The translations under genes and the position numbers were made by a program. Below the pieces are notes generated by a model. The model made no database searches, had not been told where the DNA came from, and saw only the letters and a program-made list of their open reading frames with translations. A stretch of 64,000 nt of DNA from Mitsuaria sp. GD03876 (GTDB lineage Bacteria > Pseudomonadota > Gammaproteobacteria > Burkholderiales > Burkholderiaceae_C). Where the stretch lies: positions 95,158 through 159,157 of the forward strand of contig NZ_JAOCCU010000007.1 in NCBI RefSeq assembly GCF_029840635.1. Reading direction: 5' to 3'. Shown here piece after piece: positions 27,521-36,490 of this stretch (its first letter is position 1; each line of letters opens with the position of its first letter).

Positions 27521-28498
27521 ATGCTGGTTTTCATTCTTCGCCGCCTGGCGCAGGCCGTCGTCGTCATGCTGACGGTGGCCTTCATCGCCTTCATGCTGTT
27601 CCAGTACGTCGGCGACCCGGTCAACAACCTGCTCGGCCAGGACGCCACGCCGGAACAGCGCGAGCAACTCCGCAAGGACCTGGGCCTGGATCAATCCTTC
27701 GCGGTGCAGTTCGCCCACTTCGCGGCCAACGCGGCACAGGGCGAGTTCGGCGTCAGCCTGAAGCAGGGCCGCAAGGTCTCCGCGCTGATCGCCGAGCGTT
27801 TCCCGGCGACGCTCGAGCTGTCGGCGACGGCGGCGTTGATCGCGCTGGTCTTCGGCATCCCGCTCGGGGTCTACGCGGCCTTGCGGCGCGGCAGCTTCGG
27901 CTCGCAGGTGCTGATGACGCTGTCGCTGCTCGGCGTGGCGCTGCCGACCTTCCTGATCGGCATCCTGCTGATCCTGGTCTTCGCGGTGCAACTGGCCTGG
28001 TTGCCGAGCTACGGCCGGGGCGACGTCGTGATGCTTGGCACCTGGAGCACCGGACTGCTGACCGCCGACGGCCTGCGGCACCTGCTGCTGCCCGGGATCA
28101 CGCTGGCGGTGTTCCAGCTGACGCTGATCATGCGCATCGTGCGCGCCGAGATGCTGGAGGTGCTGCGCGCGGACTACATCAAGTTCGCCCGCGCCCGCGG
28201 CCTGAGCGACCGCACGATCTACTTCGGCCACGCGCTGAAGAACACGCTGGTGCCGGTCATCACGATCACCGGCCTGCAGCTGGGATCGCTGATTGCCTTT
28301 GCGATCATCACCGAGACCGTGTTTCAATGGCCCGGCATGGGTCTGCTGTTCATCCAGGCGGTGCAGTTCGCCGACATTCCGGTGATGGCCGCCTACCTGT
28401 GCCTGATCTCGCTGATCTTCGTCGTGATCAACCTTGTCGTCGATCTGCTGTACTTCGCCGTCGACCCGCGCCTGCGCGTGAGCGGCGGTGCGCATTGA
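27521..28498 (+). CDS. Peptide/nickel-type ABC transporter permease (DppB/OppB family)
   Basis: The 325-aa inner-membrane permease starts at the ATG at 27521, with GGAGG 9 nt upstream. The N-terminus MLVFILRRLAQAVVVMLTVAF and six predicted spans are standard for DppB. The EAA-loop region is RADYIKFARARGLSDR. It forms the channel with the second permease at 29791. It is the first gene of an operon with no substrate-binding protein gene, so the binding protein must be encoded elsewhere or supplied by another system. Confidence 0.94.
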   Translation: MLVFILRRLAQAVVVMLTVAFIAFMLFQYVGDPVNNLLGQDATPEQREQLRKDLGLDQSFAVQFAHFAANAAQGEFGVSLKQGRKVSALIAERFPATLELSATAALIALVFGIPLGVYAALRRGSFGSQVLMTLSLLGVALPTFLIGILLILVFAVQLAWLPSYGRGDVVMLGTWSTGLLTADGLRHLLLPGITLAVFQLTLIMRIVRAEMLEVLRADYIKFARARGLSDRTIYFGHALKNTLVPVITITGLQLGSLIAFAIITETVFQWPGMGLLFIQAVQFADIPVMAAYLCLISLIFVVINLVVDLLYFAVDPRLRVSGGAH

Positions 28499-28499
28499 C

Positions 28500-29732
28500 A
28501 TGAGCGATCCCCAGCACCTGGCCGCTCCGGCGGCAGGCACCTACCAACGGCTGTTCGAGTCGCGCGGCGAGCTCGTCGCGCTGCGCCGCGAGCTGCACAC
28601 GATGCCGGAGCTGGGGTTCGAGGAGCACCGCACCGCCTCCCGCATCGTGCAGGCGCTCAAGGCGTGCGGCGTCGACGAGATCCACCAGGGCATGGGCCGC
28701 ACCGGCGTCGTCGCGACGATCCACGGCCAGCCCGCGCCGGCGGGCGCGCCGGGCGCCGCGCCCCGGCTGATCGGCCTGCGCGCCGACATGGACGCCCTCC
28801 CGCTGCGCGAGCAGAACGACTTCGCCTGGCGCTCGTCGACACCGGGGCTGATGCATGCCTGCGGGCACGACGGCCACTGCGCGATGCTGGTCGGCGCGGC
28901 GCGCCACCTGGCGCAGACGCGGCGCTTCAGCGGCACCGCGGTGCTGGTGTTCCAGCCCGGCGAGGAAGGCTACGGCGGCGCCCGCGAGATGATCGCCGAC
29001 GGCCTGTTCGAGCGCTTCCCGGTCGAATCGATCTACGCGATGCACAACTGGCCGCACCTGCCGCCCGGCAAGATCGGCCTGAACCGCGGCGCGATGATGG
29101 CCGCCGCCGACCGCGTGAACATCACCATCATGGGCCGCGGCGGGCACGGCGCGCATCCCCACCTGAGCGTCGATCCGGTGCTGATCGCCGGCCACGTGAT
29201 CACCGCGGTGCAGAGCCTGGTGTCGCGCAACATCGCGCCGATCGAGCAGGCGGTGGTCAGCCTGTGCTCGATGCAGGCCGGCGAGCCCAGCGCCTTCAGC
29301 GTGATCCCCGAGATGGCGCAGCTCACCGGCACCGTGCGCAGCTTCAAGCCCGAGGTGCAGCAACTGCTCGAGGAACGGATGACGCGCCTGGTCGAATCGG
29401 TCGCGCTGGGCTTCGGCGCCAGCGCCAAGGTCGACTACCAGCGCCTGTACCCGGCCACCGTCAACAGCGCCGCGCAGGCCGACTTCGCCGTCAACGTCGC
29501 GCGCTCGCTGGTCGGCGCCGAGAACGTCGACGACAAGCTCGTGCCCAGCATGGGGTCCGAGGACTTCGCCTTCATGCTGCAGGCGCGGCCCGGCGCCTAC
29601 CTGCGACTGGGGCAGGGCGGCCCGTGCGGCCTGCACCAGCCCCGCTACGACTTCAACGACGAGATCCTGCCGCTGGGCTCCGCGCTGTTCGCGGCGCTCG
29701 TCGAGCAGGGCCTGCCCCTGGCGCCCCATTGA
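28500..29732 (+). CDS. M20-family amidohydrolase (hippurate/indole-acetyl-amide hydrolase-like)
   Basis: The 410-aa metal-dependent amidohydrolase starts at ATG 28500, 1 nt after the DppB stop; a GTG at 28488 would overlap dppB. Metal-binding motifs are present: LRADMDALP, MHACGHDGHCAML (HxCGHD) and the PGEEGYGGA catalytic glutamates. The dimerisation/lid domain lies near residues 190-300 (GRGGHGAHPH). Family members cleave N-acyl amino acids such as hippurate. Embedded between two permease genes, it probably acts in the cytoplasm on what the transporter imports. Confidence 0.92.
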   Translation: MSDPQHLAAPAAGTYQRLFESRGELVALRRELHTMPELGFEEHRTASRIVQALKACGVDEIHQGMGRTGVVATIHGQPAPAGAPGAAPRLIGLRADMDALPLREQNDFAWRSSTPGLMHACGHDGHCAMLVGAARHLAQTRRFSGTAVLVFQPGEEGYGGAREMIADGLFERFPVESIYAMHNWPHLPPGKIGLNRGAMMAAADRVNITIMGRGGHGAHPHLSVDPVLIAGHVITAVQSLVSRNIAPIEQAVVSLCSMQAGEPSAFSVIPEMAQLTGTVRSFKPEVQQLLEERMTRLVESVALGFGASAKVDYQRLYPATVNSAAQADFAVNVARSLVGAENVDDKLVPSMGSEDFAFMLQARPGAYLRLGQGGPCGLHQPRYDFNDEILPLGSALFAALVEQGLPLAPH

Positions 29733-29790
29733 GCGGCGCCGGCCGCCGCCCGCCATCGATCGACCGCCTCCACGCCGAGCTCCACGCCGC

Positions 29791-30744
29791 ATGACCGCTT
29801 CCGTTCCTCCTCCCCCGGTGTCCGCCGCGCCCGCGCCGAACGCGCTCCGGCGCTTCTTCGACGGCGACGTCTGGCACTCGTTCACCCATTCGCCGACCGC
29901 GATGGTCGCGGCCTTCGTCGCGCTGTGCTGCCTGGTCTGCGCGCTCTTCGCGACCTGGATCGCGCCGCACGACCCGTTCGACCTGTCGGCGCTGGAGCTG
30001 ATGGACTCGCGCCTGCCGCCGGCCTGGATCGAGGGCGGCTCGTCCAAGTACCTGCTCGGCACCGACGACCAGGGCCGCGACCTGCTGTCGGCCATCATGT
30101 ACGGCGCGCGCATCTCGCTGCTGGTGGGGGTCGCGTCGGTGATCCTGTCGATGATCATCGGCGTCGGGCTGGGACTGCTGGCCGGTTTCGTCGGCGGCCG
30201 GATCGACGCCTTCATCATGCGCATCTGCGACGTGATGCTGTCCTTCCCGTCGATCCTGATCGCGCTGCTGATCGACGGCATCGGCCGCGTCGTCTTCAAG
30301 GACGCGCACGACACGCTCGCCTTCGCGGTGCTGATCCTGGCGATCGCGCTGACCGGCTGGGTGCAGTACGCGCGCACGGTGCGCGGCTCGACGCTGGTCG
30401 AGCGCAACAAGGAATACGTCCAGGCCGCGCGCGTGATCGGCGTCAAGCCGATGGCGATCATGTGGCGCCACGTGCTGCCCAACGTCACCGGGCCGGTGCT
30501 GGTGCTGGCGACGCTGCAGGTCGCCTCGGCCATCCTGACCGAGGCGACGCTGTCCTTCCTCGGCGTCGGCGTGCCGCCGACCAGCCCGTCGCTGGGCACG
30601 CTGATCCGCATCGGCAACGACTTCCTGTTCTCCGGCGAATGGTGGATCACCATCTGGCCCAGCGCGATGCTGGTGCTGATCGCGCTGTCGGTGAACCTGC
30701 TGGGCGACTGGCTGCGCGATGCGCTCAACCCGCGACTGCGCTGA
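29791..30744 (+). CDS. Peptide/nickel-type ABC transporter permease (DppC/OppC family)
   Basis: The 317-aa permease has the OppC N-terminal span (MVAAFVALCCLVCALFATWIAP) with HDPFDL, then LGTDDQGRDLLSAIMYGAR, the hallmark entry to the BPD_transp_1 domain. The EAA loop is NKEYVQAARVIGVKP. It pairs with the permease at 27521. The 58-bp gap from the amidohydrolase gene holds no other feature; the following ATPase gene begins 1 bp after its stop. Confidence 0.94.
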   Translation: MTASVPPPPVSAAPAPNALRRFFDGDVWHSFTHSPTAMVAAFVALCCLVCALFATWIAPHDPFDLSALELMDSRLPPAWIEGGSSKYLLGTDDQGRDLLSAIMYGARISLLVGVASVILSMIIGVGLGLLAGFVGGRIDAFIMRICDVMLSFPSILIALLIDGIGRVVFKDAHDTLAFAVLILAIALTGWVQYARTVRGSTLVERNKEYVQAARVIGVKPMAIMWRHVLPNVTGPVLVLATLQVASAILTEATLSFLGVGVPPTSPSLGTLIRIGNDFLFSGEWWITIWPSAMLVLIALSVNLLGDWLRDALNPRLR

Positions 30745-30745
30745 C

Positions 30746-31756
30746 ATGACGGACCGACCCATGACCGCACCCTTGCTGCAAGTCCGCCATCTGCGCGTGG
30801 AGTTCCCGACCCGCCGCGGCACGCTGCTGGCGTTGGACGACGTGTCCTTCGACATCGCGCCGGGCGAGGTGCTCGGCGTCGTCGGCGAGTCCGGCGCCGG
30901 CAAGTCGCTGACCGGCGCCGCCATCATCGGCCTGCTCGAGCCGCCCGGCCGGATCGCCGGCGGCGAGGTCCTGCTGGAAGGCCGCCGCATCGACAACCTG
31001 CCCGCGGACCAGATGCGCCGCATCCGCGGCCGCCAGATCGGCGCGATCTTCCAGGACCCGCTGACCTCGCTGAATCCGCTGTACACCGTCGGCCGGCAAC
31101 TGGTGGAGACGATCACGACGCACCTGGGCCTGACGCAAAAGCAGGCCCGCGCCCGGGCGATCGAACTGCTCGCGGCCACCGGCATCCCGGCGCCCGAGAC
31201 GCGGGTGGACCAGTACCCGCACCAGTTCTCCGGGGGCATGCGGCAGCGCGTGGTGATCGCGCTGGCGCTCGCGGCGGATCCGAAACTGATCGTCGCCGAC
31301 GAACCGACGACGGCGCTCGACGTGTCGATCCAGGCGCAGATCATCGCGTTGCTCAAGCGCGTCTGCCGCGAGCAGGGCGCGGCGGTGATGCTGGTCACGC
31401 ACGACATGGGCGTGATCGCCGAGACCTGCGATCGCGTCGCGGTGATGTATGCCGGACGGGTGGCGGAGATCGGGCCGGTGCAGGAGGTGATCCATCGACC
31501 GGGGCATCCGTACACCGCGGGGCTGATGGGGTCGATCCCCGCGATGGACGAGGACCGCGAACGGCTCGTCCAGATCGACGGCGCGATGCCGCGGCTCAAC
31601 GCGATCCCGAGCGGCTGCGCCTTTCACCCGCGCTGCCCGCGGGCGTTCGACCGCTGCCACGCGCAGCGTCCGGAATTGATGAAGGCCGTCGCGACCGACG
31701 CGGCGTGCTGGTTGCATGCGGCCGATGTCGCCGTCGTGCCGGGAGCGGTGGCATGA
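30746..31756 (+). CDS. Peptide ABC transporter ATP-binding protein (DppD/OppD family)
   Basis: The 336-aa ATPase has Walker [12 protein letters not shown] signature [15 protein letters not shown], Walker [13 protein letters not shown] and H-loop VTHDMG. The C-terminal oligopeptide-transporter extension carries the cysteine cluster [14 protein letters not shown], which in OppD-type proteins may bind a cofactor such as a [4Fe-4S] cluster. The start at 30746 is two bases after the permease stop; ATG 30761 is the alternative. Its stop overlaps the next ATPase start (ATGA). Confidence 0.95.
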   Translation: MTDRPMTAPLLQVRHLRVEFPTRRGTLLALDDVSFDIAPGEVLGVVGESGAGKSLTGAAIIGLLEPPGRIAGGEVLLEGRRIDNLPADQMRRIRGRQIGAIFQDPLTSLNPLYTVGRQLVETITTHLGLTQKQARARAIELLAATGIPAPETRVDQYPHQFSGGMRQRVVIALALAADPKLIVADEPTTALDVSIQAQIIALLKRVCREQGAAVMLVTHDMGVIAETCDRVAVMYAGRVAEIGPVQEVIHRPGHPYTAGLMGSIPAMDEDRERLVQIDGAMPRLNAIPSGCAFHPRCPRAFDRCHAQRPELMKAVATDAACWLHAADVAVVPGAVA

Positions 31757-32814
31757 CGGTGTTGAGCGAGAAGACGGACGCGCGCGGCCTGGCGGGCGAG
31801 GGCGCGGCGAGCGCTGGCTCCGGCGCCGTGCTGGTCGAGGTGCGGGATCTGGCCAAGACCTTCGACGTGTCGGCGCCGTGGCTGAACCGCGTCGTCGAGC
31901 GCAAGCCCAAGCAATTCGTCCATGCGGTGGATGGCGTCAGCTTCGCGATCGAGAAGGGCCGCACGCTGGCGCTGGTCGGCGAGTCGGGTTGCGGCAAGAG
32001 CACCGTGGCGCGGCTGCTGGTCGGTCTGTACGCGCCCACCCAAGGCGAGGTGCGCTTCGATGGCGAGGACATCGCGTCGACGCTGAAGGGGCCGAAGGCG
32101 CTGGCGTTGCGGCGCCGGATGCAGATGATCTTCCAAGACCCGTATGCGAGCCTGAACCCCCGTTGGAAGGTGCAGGAGATCGTCGCCGAACCGCTGCGCG
32201 AACATGGTTTGGTGCGCGATGCCGCCGGCCTGAAACGGCGCGTCGGCGAGCTGCTGCAGTCGGTGGGGCTGTCGCCGGCGGACGCCGAAAAATTCCCGCA
32301 CCAGTTCTCCGGCGGCCAGCGCCAGCGTATCTCGATCGCCCGCGCGCTGGCGACCGAACCGGAATTCCTGGTCTGCGACGAGCCAACCTCGGCGCTCGAC
32401 GTGTCGGTGCAGGCGCAGGTCCTCAACATCATGAAGGACCTGCAGCGCAAGCAAGGGCTGACCTACCTGTTCATCTCGCACAACCTGGCGGTGGTGCGGC
32501 ATGTCGCCGATCAGGTCGGGGTGATGTACCTCGGCCGACTCGTGGAGCAGGCGGACAAGCGCACGCTGTTCGCCACGCCGCGGCATCCGTACACGCGGAT
32601 GCTGCTCGATGCGATCCCCGACATCCACATGACCGGACGTGCGCGCACGCCCGTGCAAGGGGAAGTGCCCAATCCGCTGAATCCCCCGAGCGGGTGCAGC
32701 TTCCACCCCCGCTGCCCGCATGCGAACGCGCGTTGCAGCACGGAGCGGCCGCAGTTGCTCGCGCTGAAAGGCGTTCGCGTGGCCTGCCACGCGGTGGAGG
32801 AAGGCCGGATCTGA
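31753..32814 (+). CDS. Peptide ABC transporter ATP-binding protein (DppF/OppF family)
   Basis: The 353-aa second ATPase of the heterodimer has Walker [10 protein letters not shown], signature [15 protein letters not shown], Walker [13 protein letters not shown] and H-loop ISHNLA. It also has the C-terminal cysteine cluster [14 protein letters not shown]. The N-terminus is ~30 residues longer than usual and Gly/Ala/Ser-rich before [10 protein letters not shown]. It ends the operon. The order permease, hydrolase, permease, ATPase, ATPase is consistent with a peptide or acyl-amino-acid importer. Confidence 0.95.
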   Translation: MTVLSEKTDARGLAGEGAASAGSGAVLVEVRDLAKTFDVSAPWLNRVVERKPKQFVHAVDGVSFAIEKGRTLALVGESGCGKSTVARLLVGLYAPTQGEVRFDGEDIASTLKGPKALALRRRMQMIFQDPYASLNPRWKVQEIVAEPLREHGLVRDAAGLKRRVGELLQSVGLSPADAEKFPHQFSGGQRQRISIARALATEPEFLVCDEPTSALDVSVQAQVLNIMKDLQRKQGLTYLFISHNLAVVRHVADQVGVMYLGRLVEQADKRTLFATPRHPYTRMLLDAIPDIHMTGRARTPVQGEVPNPLNPPSGCSFHPRCPHANARCSTERPQLLALKGVRVACHAVEEGRI

Positions 32815-32830
32815 GAACCGGCCCCGGCCG

Positions 32831-33055
32831 TCAGTTCGCCGCGCTCGCGGCAGAGGCGGCAGGAGCCACCGCCGGGGTCGCCGCCGTCGAGGCCGGCGCC
32901 GTGCGCTTGGCCGGCAACTGCAACGGACGCTTCTGACCGCAGCCCGCGGCACCCAGCGCGAACGCGCACAACATCAGGGTCGTCATGGCCTTGGCGGCCA
33001 AGCGGCGGGTCGGCGTGGAGGCACCGCCTACACTTCGCGTCTTCACGTTTTTCAT
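32831..33055 (-). CDS. lptM: LPS translocon maturation chaperone-like lipoprotein LptM (YifL)
   Basis: The 74-aa protein has a lipobox at LGAAGC followed by GQKRPLQLP, the signature of the LptM/YifL family. Enterobacterial LptM helps the LptD-LptE translocon assemble and oxidise correctly; the same role here is by homology. The C-terminal half is Ala/Pro/Thr-rich low complexity. It is divergent from cyaY, a pairing retained in many proteobacteria. Confidence 0.85.
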   Translation of the reverse strand: MKNVKTRSVGGASTPTRRLAAKAMTTLMLCAFALGAAGCGQKRPLQLPAKRTAPASTAATPAVAPAASAASAAN

Positions 33056-33091
33056 GGGCTCGCAGTCTAGCGAGTCCACCCCCGACTGCCC

Positions 33092-33439
33092 ATGACCGCC
33101 ACCCCGCTGACCGATGCCGACTACGACGCCCGCACCGACGCCGTGCTGGCCAGCATCGAATCCGACATCGACGCCTGGCTCGACAGCTATCTGATCGACG
33201 TCGACCAGCATCGCACCGGGGGTTTGCTGGAACTGCAGTTCCCGGACCGCAGCAAGATCGTCGTCAATACCCAGCCACCGCTGCACGAGCTGTGGCTGGC
33301 GTCGCGGCGCGGGGGGTATCACTTCAAGTTCGTCGACGGCCAGTGGGTCGATACCAAGGACGGCAAGGAGTTCTTTGCCCGGCTGTCCGAAGAAGCCTCC
33401 CATCACGGGGGGAAGGCGCTCGCCTTTTCCGGCGTTTGA
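33092..33439 (+). CDS. cyaY: Iron-sulfur assembly protein CyaY (bacterial frataxin)
   Basis: The 115-aa frataxin-fold protein regulates iron delivery to IscS/IscU. An acidic first helix (LTDADYDARTDAVLASIESDID) precedes the beta-sheet motifs LLELQFPDRSKIVVN and QPPLHELWLASRRGGYHF, which include the conserved Asn-x-Gln and Trp. The length is typical. The 36-bp gap to divergent lptM must hold the promoter; the 3' side faces a nested inverted repeat shared with mrcA. Confidence 0.95.
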   Translation: MTATPLTDADYDARTDAVLASIESDIDAWLDSYLIDVDQHRTGGLLELQFPDRSKIVVNTQPPLHELWLASRRGGYHFKFVDGQWVDTKDGKEFFARLSEEASHHGGKALAFSGV

Positions 33440-33456
33440 CTGCGCTCACCGAGCAC

Positions 33457-33561
33457 GATCAACCCAACCGGGGGCCCTTTTCTCCGTGTCCCCCTTTGGC
33501 ACCCTCCCGGGTGCCAAATTCCTCCTAATACCTTCGAAAAGGGCCCCCGGTCGGGTTGATC
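33457..33561. repeat. Nested inverted repeat between cyaY and mrcA
   Basis: Outer arms of 25 bp (33457-33481 and 33537-33561) are complementary except for one position. They begin GATCAACCC and end CCCTTTT on the left arm. Inside lies a second, perfect hairpin: TTTGGCACCC (33495-33504), loop TCCC, GGGTGCCAAA (33509-33518). The whole 105-bp unit sits between convergent stop codons. It could be a two-way terminator, a REP/MITE-like mobile palindrome, or both. Confidence 0.85.
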
Positions 33562-33606
33562 CTTCGGGAGGCCTTTGTATTCGGGCGTGACGGCAGGGCA
33601 GAGACG

Positions 33607-36045
33607 TCAGCGTTTGAAGAGGTCGAGGATGCTCTTCTTCTCTTCCTCGGAGCCGGTCGTTGGCACGCGCTCCTCGTTGCCCAGCGCCTTCACGCCGTTG
33701 TTGTTGGCGAACTCGTCGTAGTACCACTCGCCGCCAATGTTCACGACACCTTCGGGTGGCTGAATCTCCTGGACCGGCGTGTTGCGCAGCGCGTACTGCA
33801 TGAACTCGATCCACACCGGCAGCGCCAAGCCACCACCCGTCTCGCGGTCGCCCAGCTTGCGCGGCTGGTCATAGCCGATCCAGACCACCGACACCAGCTC
33901 CGGCTGGAAACCCGCGAACCAGGCGTCCATCGAGTCGTTCGTCGTCCCCGTCTTGCCGTAGATGTCCGGACGCTTCAGCGTTGCCTGCGTCCGCGCCGCC
34001 GTGCCGCTGCGCGCCACCTCCTGCAGCAGGCTGTCCATCAGGTAGGCATTGCGCGGTTCGATCGCCCGTTGCGCGTCCTCGAACTGCTTGGGCTGCTGCT
34101 GGTACAGCAGGCGGCCCGCGTGATCGGTGATCCGCTGCACCAGTTGCGGCGCGACCCGGTAACCCCCGTTGGCGAAGACCGAATACGCCTGCGCCATCTG
34201 CATCGGCGTCACCGAGCCCGCCCCCAGTGCCATCGTCAGGTAGGCCGGATGCTTGTCCGCATCGAAACCGAAACGCGTGATCCAGTCCTGCGCGTACTTC
34301 ACGCCGACCGACTGCAGCACCCGGATCGACACCATGTTCTTGGACTTGGCCAGCGCGCGGCGCAAGGGCATCGGCCCGTCGAAGTTGCCGTCGTAGTTCT
34401 TCGGCTCCCACGGTTGGCTGCCCGTCGTCGTCGCGTCGAAGAACAGCGGACCGTCATTGACCACCGTCGCGCCGTTGAAACCCTTCTCCAGCGCCGCTGA
34501 ATAAATGAAGGGCTTGAAGCTCGAGCCCGGCTGGCGCCACGCCTGGGTGACGTGGTTGAACTTGTTCTTGTTGTAGTCGAAGCCGCCCACCAGCGCCCGC
34601 ACGCTGCCGTCCTTCGGGCTGAGCGCCACCATCGCGCCCTCGACCTCCGGCAGTTGCGTGATCGTCCACTCGTCCTTGTTGTTCTTGACCAGCTTGATGA
34701 CGCGGATCACCGCGCCGCGGCGGATGCGCGTCTTCGGATTGCCCTTCTCCGCCAGGCCCGAGGTCGCCGGCTTCAGCCCGTCGCCGGTGATCGTCACCGA
34801 TTCGCCGCTCTGCAGGGCCGCGACGACCTGCTTCGGACTGGCTTCCAGCACCACCGCCGCCAGCAGTTCGTCGTTGGCCGGGTGGTCGGAGAGGGCCTCG
34901 GCGATGCGGGTGTCCAGCTCCTTGGGGTCGGCCGGCAGGTCGACGTAAGCCTCGGGGCCCCGGTACACCTGGCGTCGCTCGTAATCCATGATCCCGCGGC
35001 GCAGCGCGCGGTAGGCCCGCTCCTGCTCGTCCGCGTGCAGCGTCAGGTAGACGTTCAGGCCGCGGGTGTAGGCCTCGTCGCCGTACTGGCTGAAGATCAG
35101 CTGGCGGGCCAGCTCGGCCACGTACTCGGCATGGCTCGCCGCCTCCTGCGGCGGGCGGATGCGCAGCTTCTCGGCCTTGGCCTGGGCATGCTGCTCGGGC
35201 GTGATGAAGCCCATTTCCAGCATCCGGTCGATGATGTATTGCTGACGCAACACTGCCCGGCGCGGATTGTTGATCGGGTTGTAAGCAGATGGTGCTTTCG
35301 GCAACCCGGCCAGCATCGCGGCCTCCGCGATCGAGATGTCCTTGAGCGGCTTGCCGAAATAGACCTCGCTGGCCGCCGCGAACCCGTAGGCCCGGTGACC
35401 CAGGAAGATCTGGTTCATGTAGATCTCGAGGATCTTCTCCTTGGGCAGCGCGCTCTCGATCTTCAGCGCCAGCAGGATCTCGTAGATCTTGCGGGTGAAG
35501 GTCTTCTCGGTCGACAGGTAGAAGTTGCGCGCCACCTGCATCGTGATCGTCGACGCGCCCTGGCTCTTGGACTCGCTGACGTTGGCCAGGCCGGCCCGGA
35601 TCACGCCCAGGTAGTCGACGCCGCCATGCTGATAGAAGCGCGCGTCCTCAATGGCCAGGATCGCGTCCTGCATCACCTTGGGAATCTCGCGGATGTCGGA
35701 GTAGCTGCGGCGCTCCTCGCCGTACTCGGCCAGCAACTGGCCCTCGCTGGACATCACGCGCAGCGGCAGCTTGGGCCGGTAATCGGTCAGGCCGGAGATG
35801 TCGGGCAGTTGCGGGTAGGCCATCGCCAACGCCATGCCGACCAGCAGCACCACCGCCCCGATGCCGGCCAGCAACAGGCCGAAGAGCCAGCCCAGCGCCC
35901 GCGCGAACCAGGGCCGCGGCGCCTTGCCGTCGCCCTTGGACTTCTTGCGCGACGCGTCGCCTTTGTCTTTCTTGGCGCCCTTGTCCGGGGTGGACGGGGC
36001 ATCGAAGGAGGGTTCGGAGGGCTCGGGGGTTTTCTTCGAGGGCAT
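33607..36045 (-). CDS. mrcA: Penicillin-binding protein 1A, bifunctional peptidoglycan synthase
   Basis: The 812-aa class A PBP polymerises lipid II and cross-links peptidoglycan in the periplasm. A charged Lys-rich cytoplasmic tail (~45 residues) is followed by one membrane span (LGWLFGLLLAGIGAVVLLVG). The GT51 domain shows EDARFYQHGG, QGASTITMQVARN and KEKILEIYMNQIFLG. The transpeptidase domain has GSSFKPF (SxxK), SKN and GKTGTTND. An OB-like insert lies between them. It is transcribed alone and divergent from the pilM operon, as in many betaproteobacteria and pseudomonads. Confidence 0.97.
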   Translation of the reverse strand: MPSKKTPEPSEPSFDAPSTPDKGAKKDKGDASRKKSKGDGKAPRPWFARALGWLFGLLLAGIGAVVLLVGMALAMAYPQLPDISGLTDYRPKLPLRVMSSEGQLLAEYGEERRSYSDIREIPKVMQDAILAIEDARFYQHGGVDYLGVIRAGLANVSESKSQGASTITMQVARNFYLSTEKTFTRKIYEILLALKIESALPKEKILEIYMNQIFLGHRAYGFAAASEVYFGKPLKDISIAEAAMLAGLPKAPSAYNPINNPRRAVLRQQYIIDRMLEMGFITPEQHAQAKAEKLRIRPPQEAASHAEYVAELARQLIFSQYGDEAYTRGLNVYLTLHADEQERAYRALRRGIMDYERRQVYRGPEAYVDLPADPKELDTRIAEALSDHPANDELLAAVVLEASPKQVVAALQSGESVTITGDGLKPATSGLAEKGNPKTRIRRGAVIRVIKLVKNNKDEWTITQLPEVEGAMVALSPKDGSVRALVGGFDYNKNKFNHVTQAWRQPGSSFKPFIYSAALEKGFNGATVVNDGPLFFDATTTGSQPWEPKNYDGNFDGPMPLRRALAKSKNMVSIRVLQSVGVKYAQDWITRFGFDADKHPAYLTMALGAGSVTPMQMAQAYSVFANGGYRVAPQLVQRITDHAGRLLYQQQPKQFEDAQRAIEPRNAYLMDSLLQEVARSGTAARTQATLKRPDIYGKTGTTNDSMDAWFAGFQPELVSVVWIGYDQPRKLGDRETGGGLALPVWIEFMQYALRNTPVQEIQPPEGVVNIGGEWYYDEFANNNGVKALGNEERVPTTGSEEEKKSILDLFKR

Positions 36046-36490
36046 GGGCCGGACGGAGTGTGCAATCTTGCTTGGCTGGCCGCCCCCTATCAGGGCCTGT
36101 ACGGGTGACGATGCGGGCCGCGAGCGGCGATTATAGGAAGGGCACCGAAGACGGGACCCGCGGGCCCGGATCGCCGGCCTTGACTGTTACAGGTGATGTC
36201 GGGAACTTCGCAGACACTCCGCGGCGGCGTTTTCGACCCCCCGAGACATCCCTCACGAAGATGTCCGGCGGGCAATTAAACGCTTCGGGAATCCGTCGCG
36301 ATACCGCCCGGATTGGGGAGTCAGAGCGCTATTTTTCGAGCCTTTACCACCCCACGGTGGCGTGTATGTTACGCAACGCGGCGTTACTTGCTGTGACCGC
36401 TTTGCCTTGGGGTGACAAGGGCTTTGCTGATAGCATTCAAGTAACTTATTAACAAACCGGCGCATGAGCGGCGCGTTGGGGGAACGCATC
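36046..36490. other. Divergent promoter region between mrcA and the pilMNOPQ operon
   Basis: The 445-bp gap has no supported gene. The right part (about 36320-36460) is AT-richer than its surroundings and holds the best promoter candidate for pilM. A short imperfect dyad, CCACCCCACGGTGG, lies near 36348. The left part presumably contains the mrcA promoter, but no clear elements were identified. Confidence 0.55.
36424..36452 (+). promoter_or_regulatory. Candidate sigma-70 promoter of the pilMNOPQ operon
   Basis: TTGCTG and TATTAA are separated by 17 bp, inside the AT-rich stretch 38 bp before the pilM start codon. The hexamer matches are moderate (3/6 and 4/6), so this is a candidate only. 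Confidence 0.35.
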
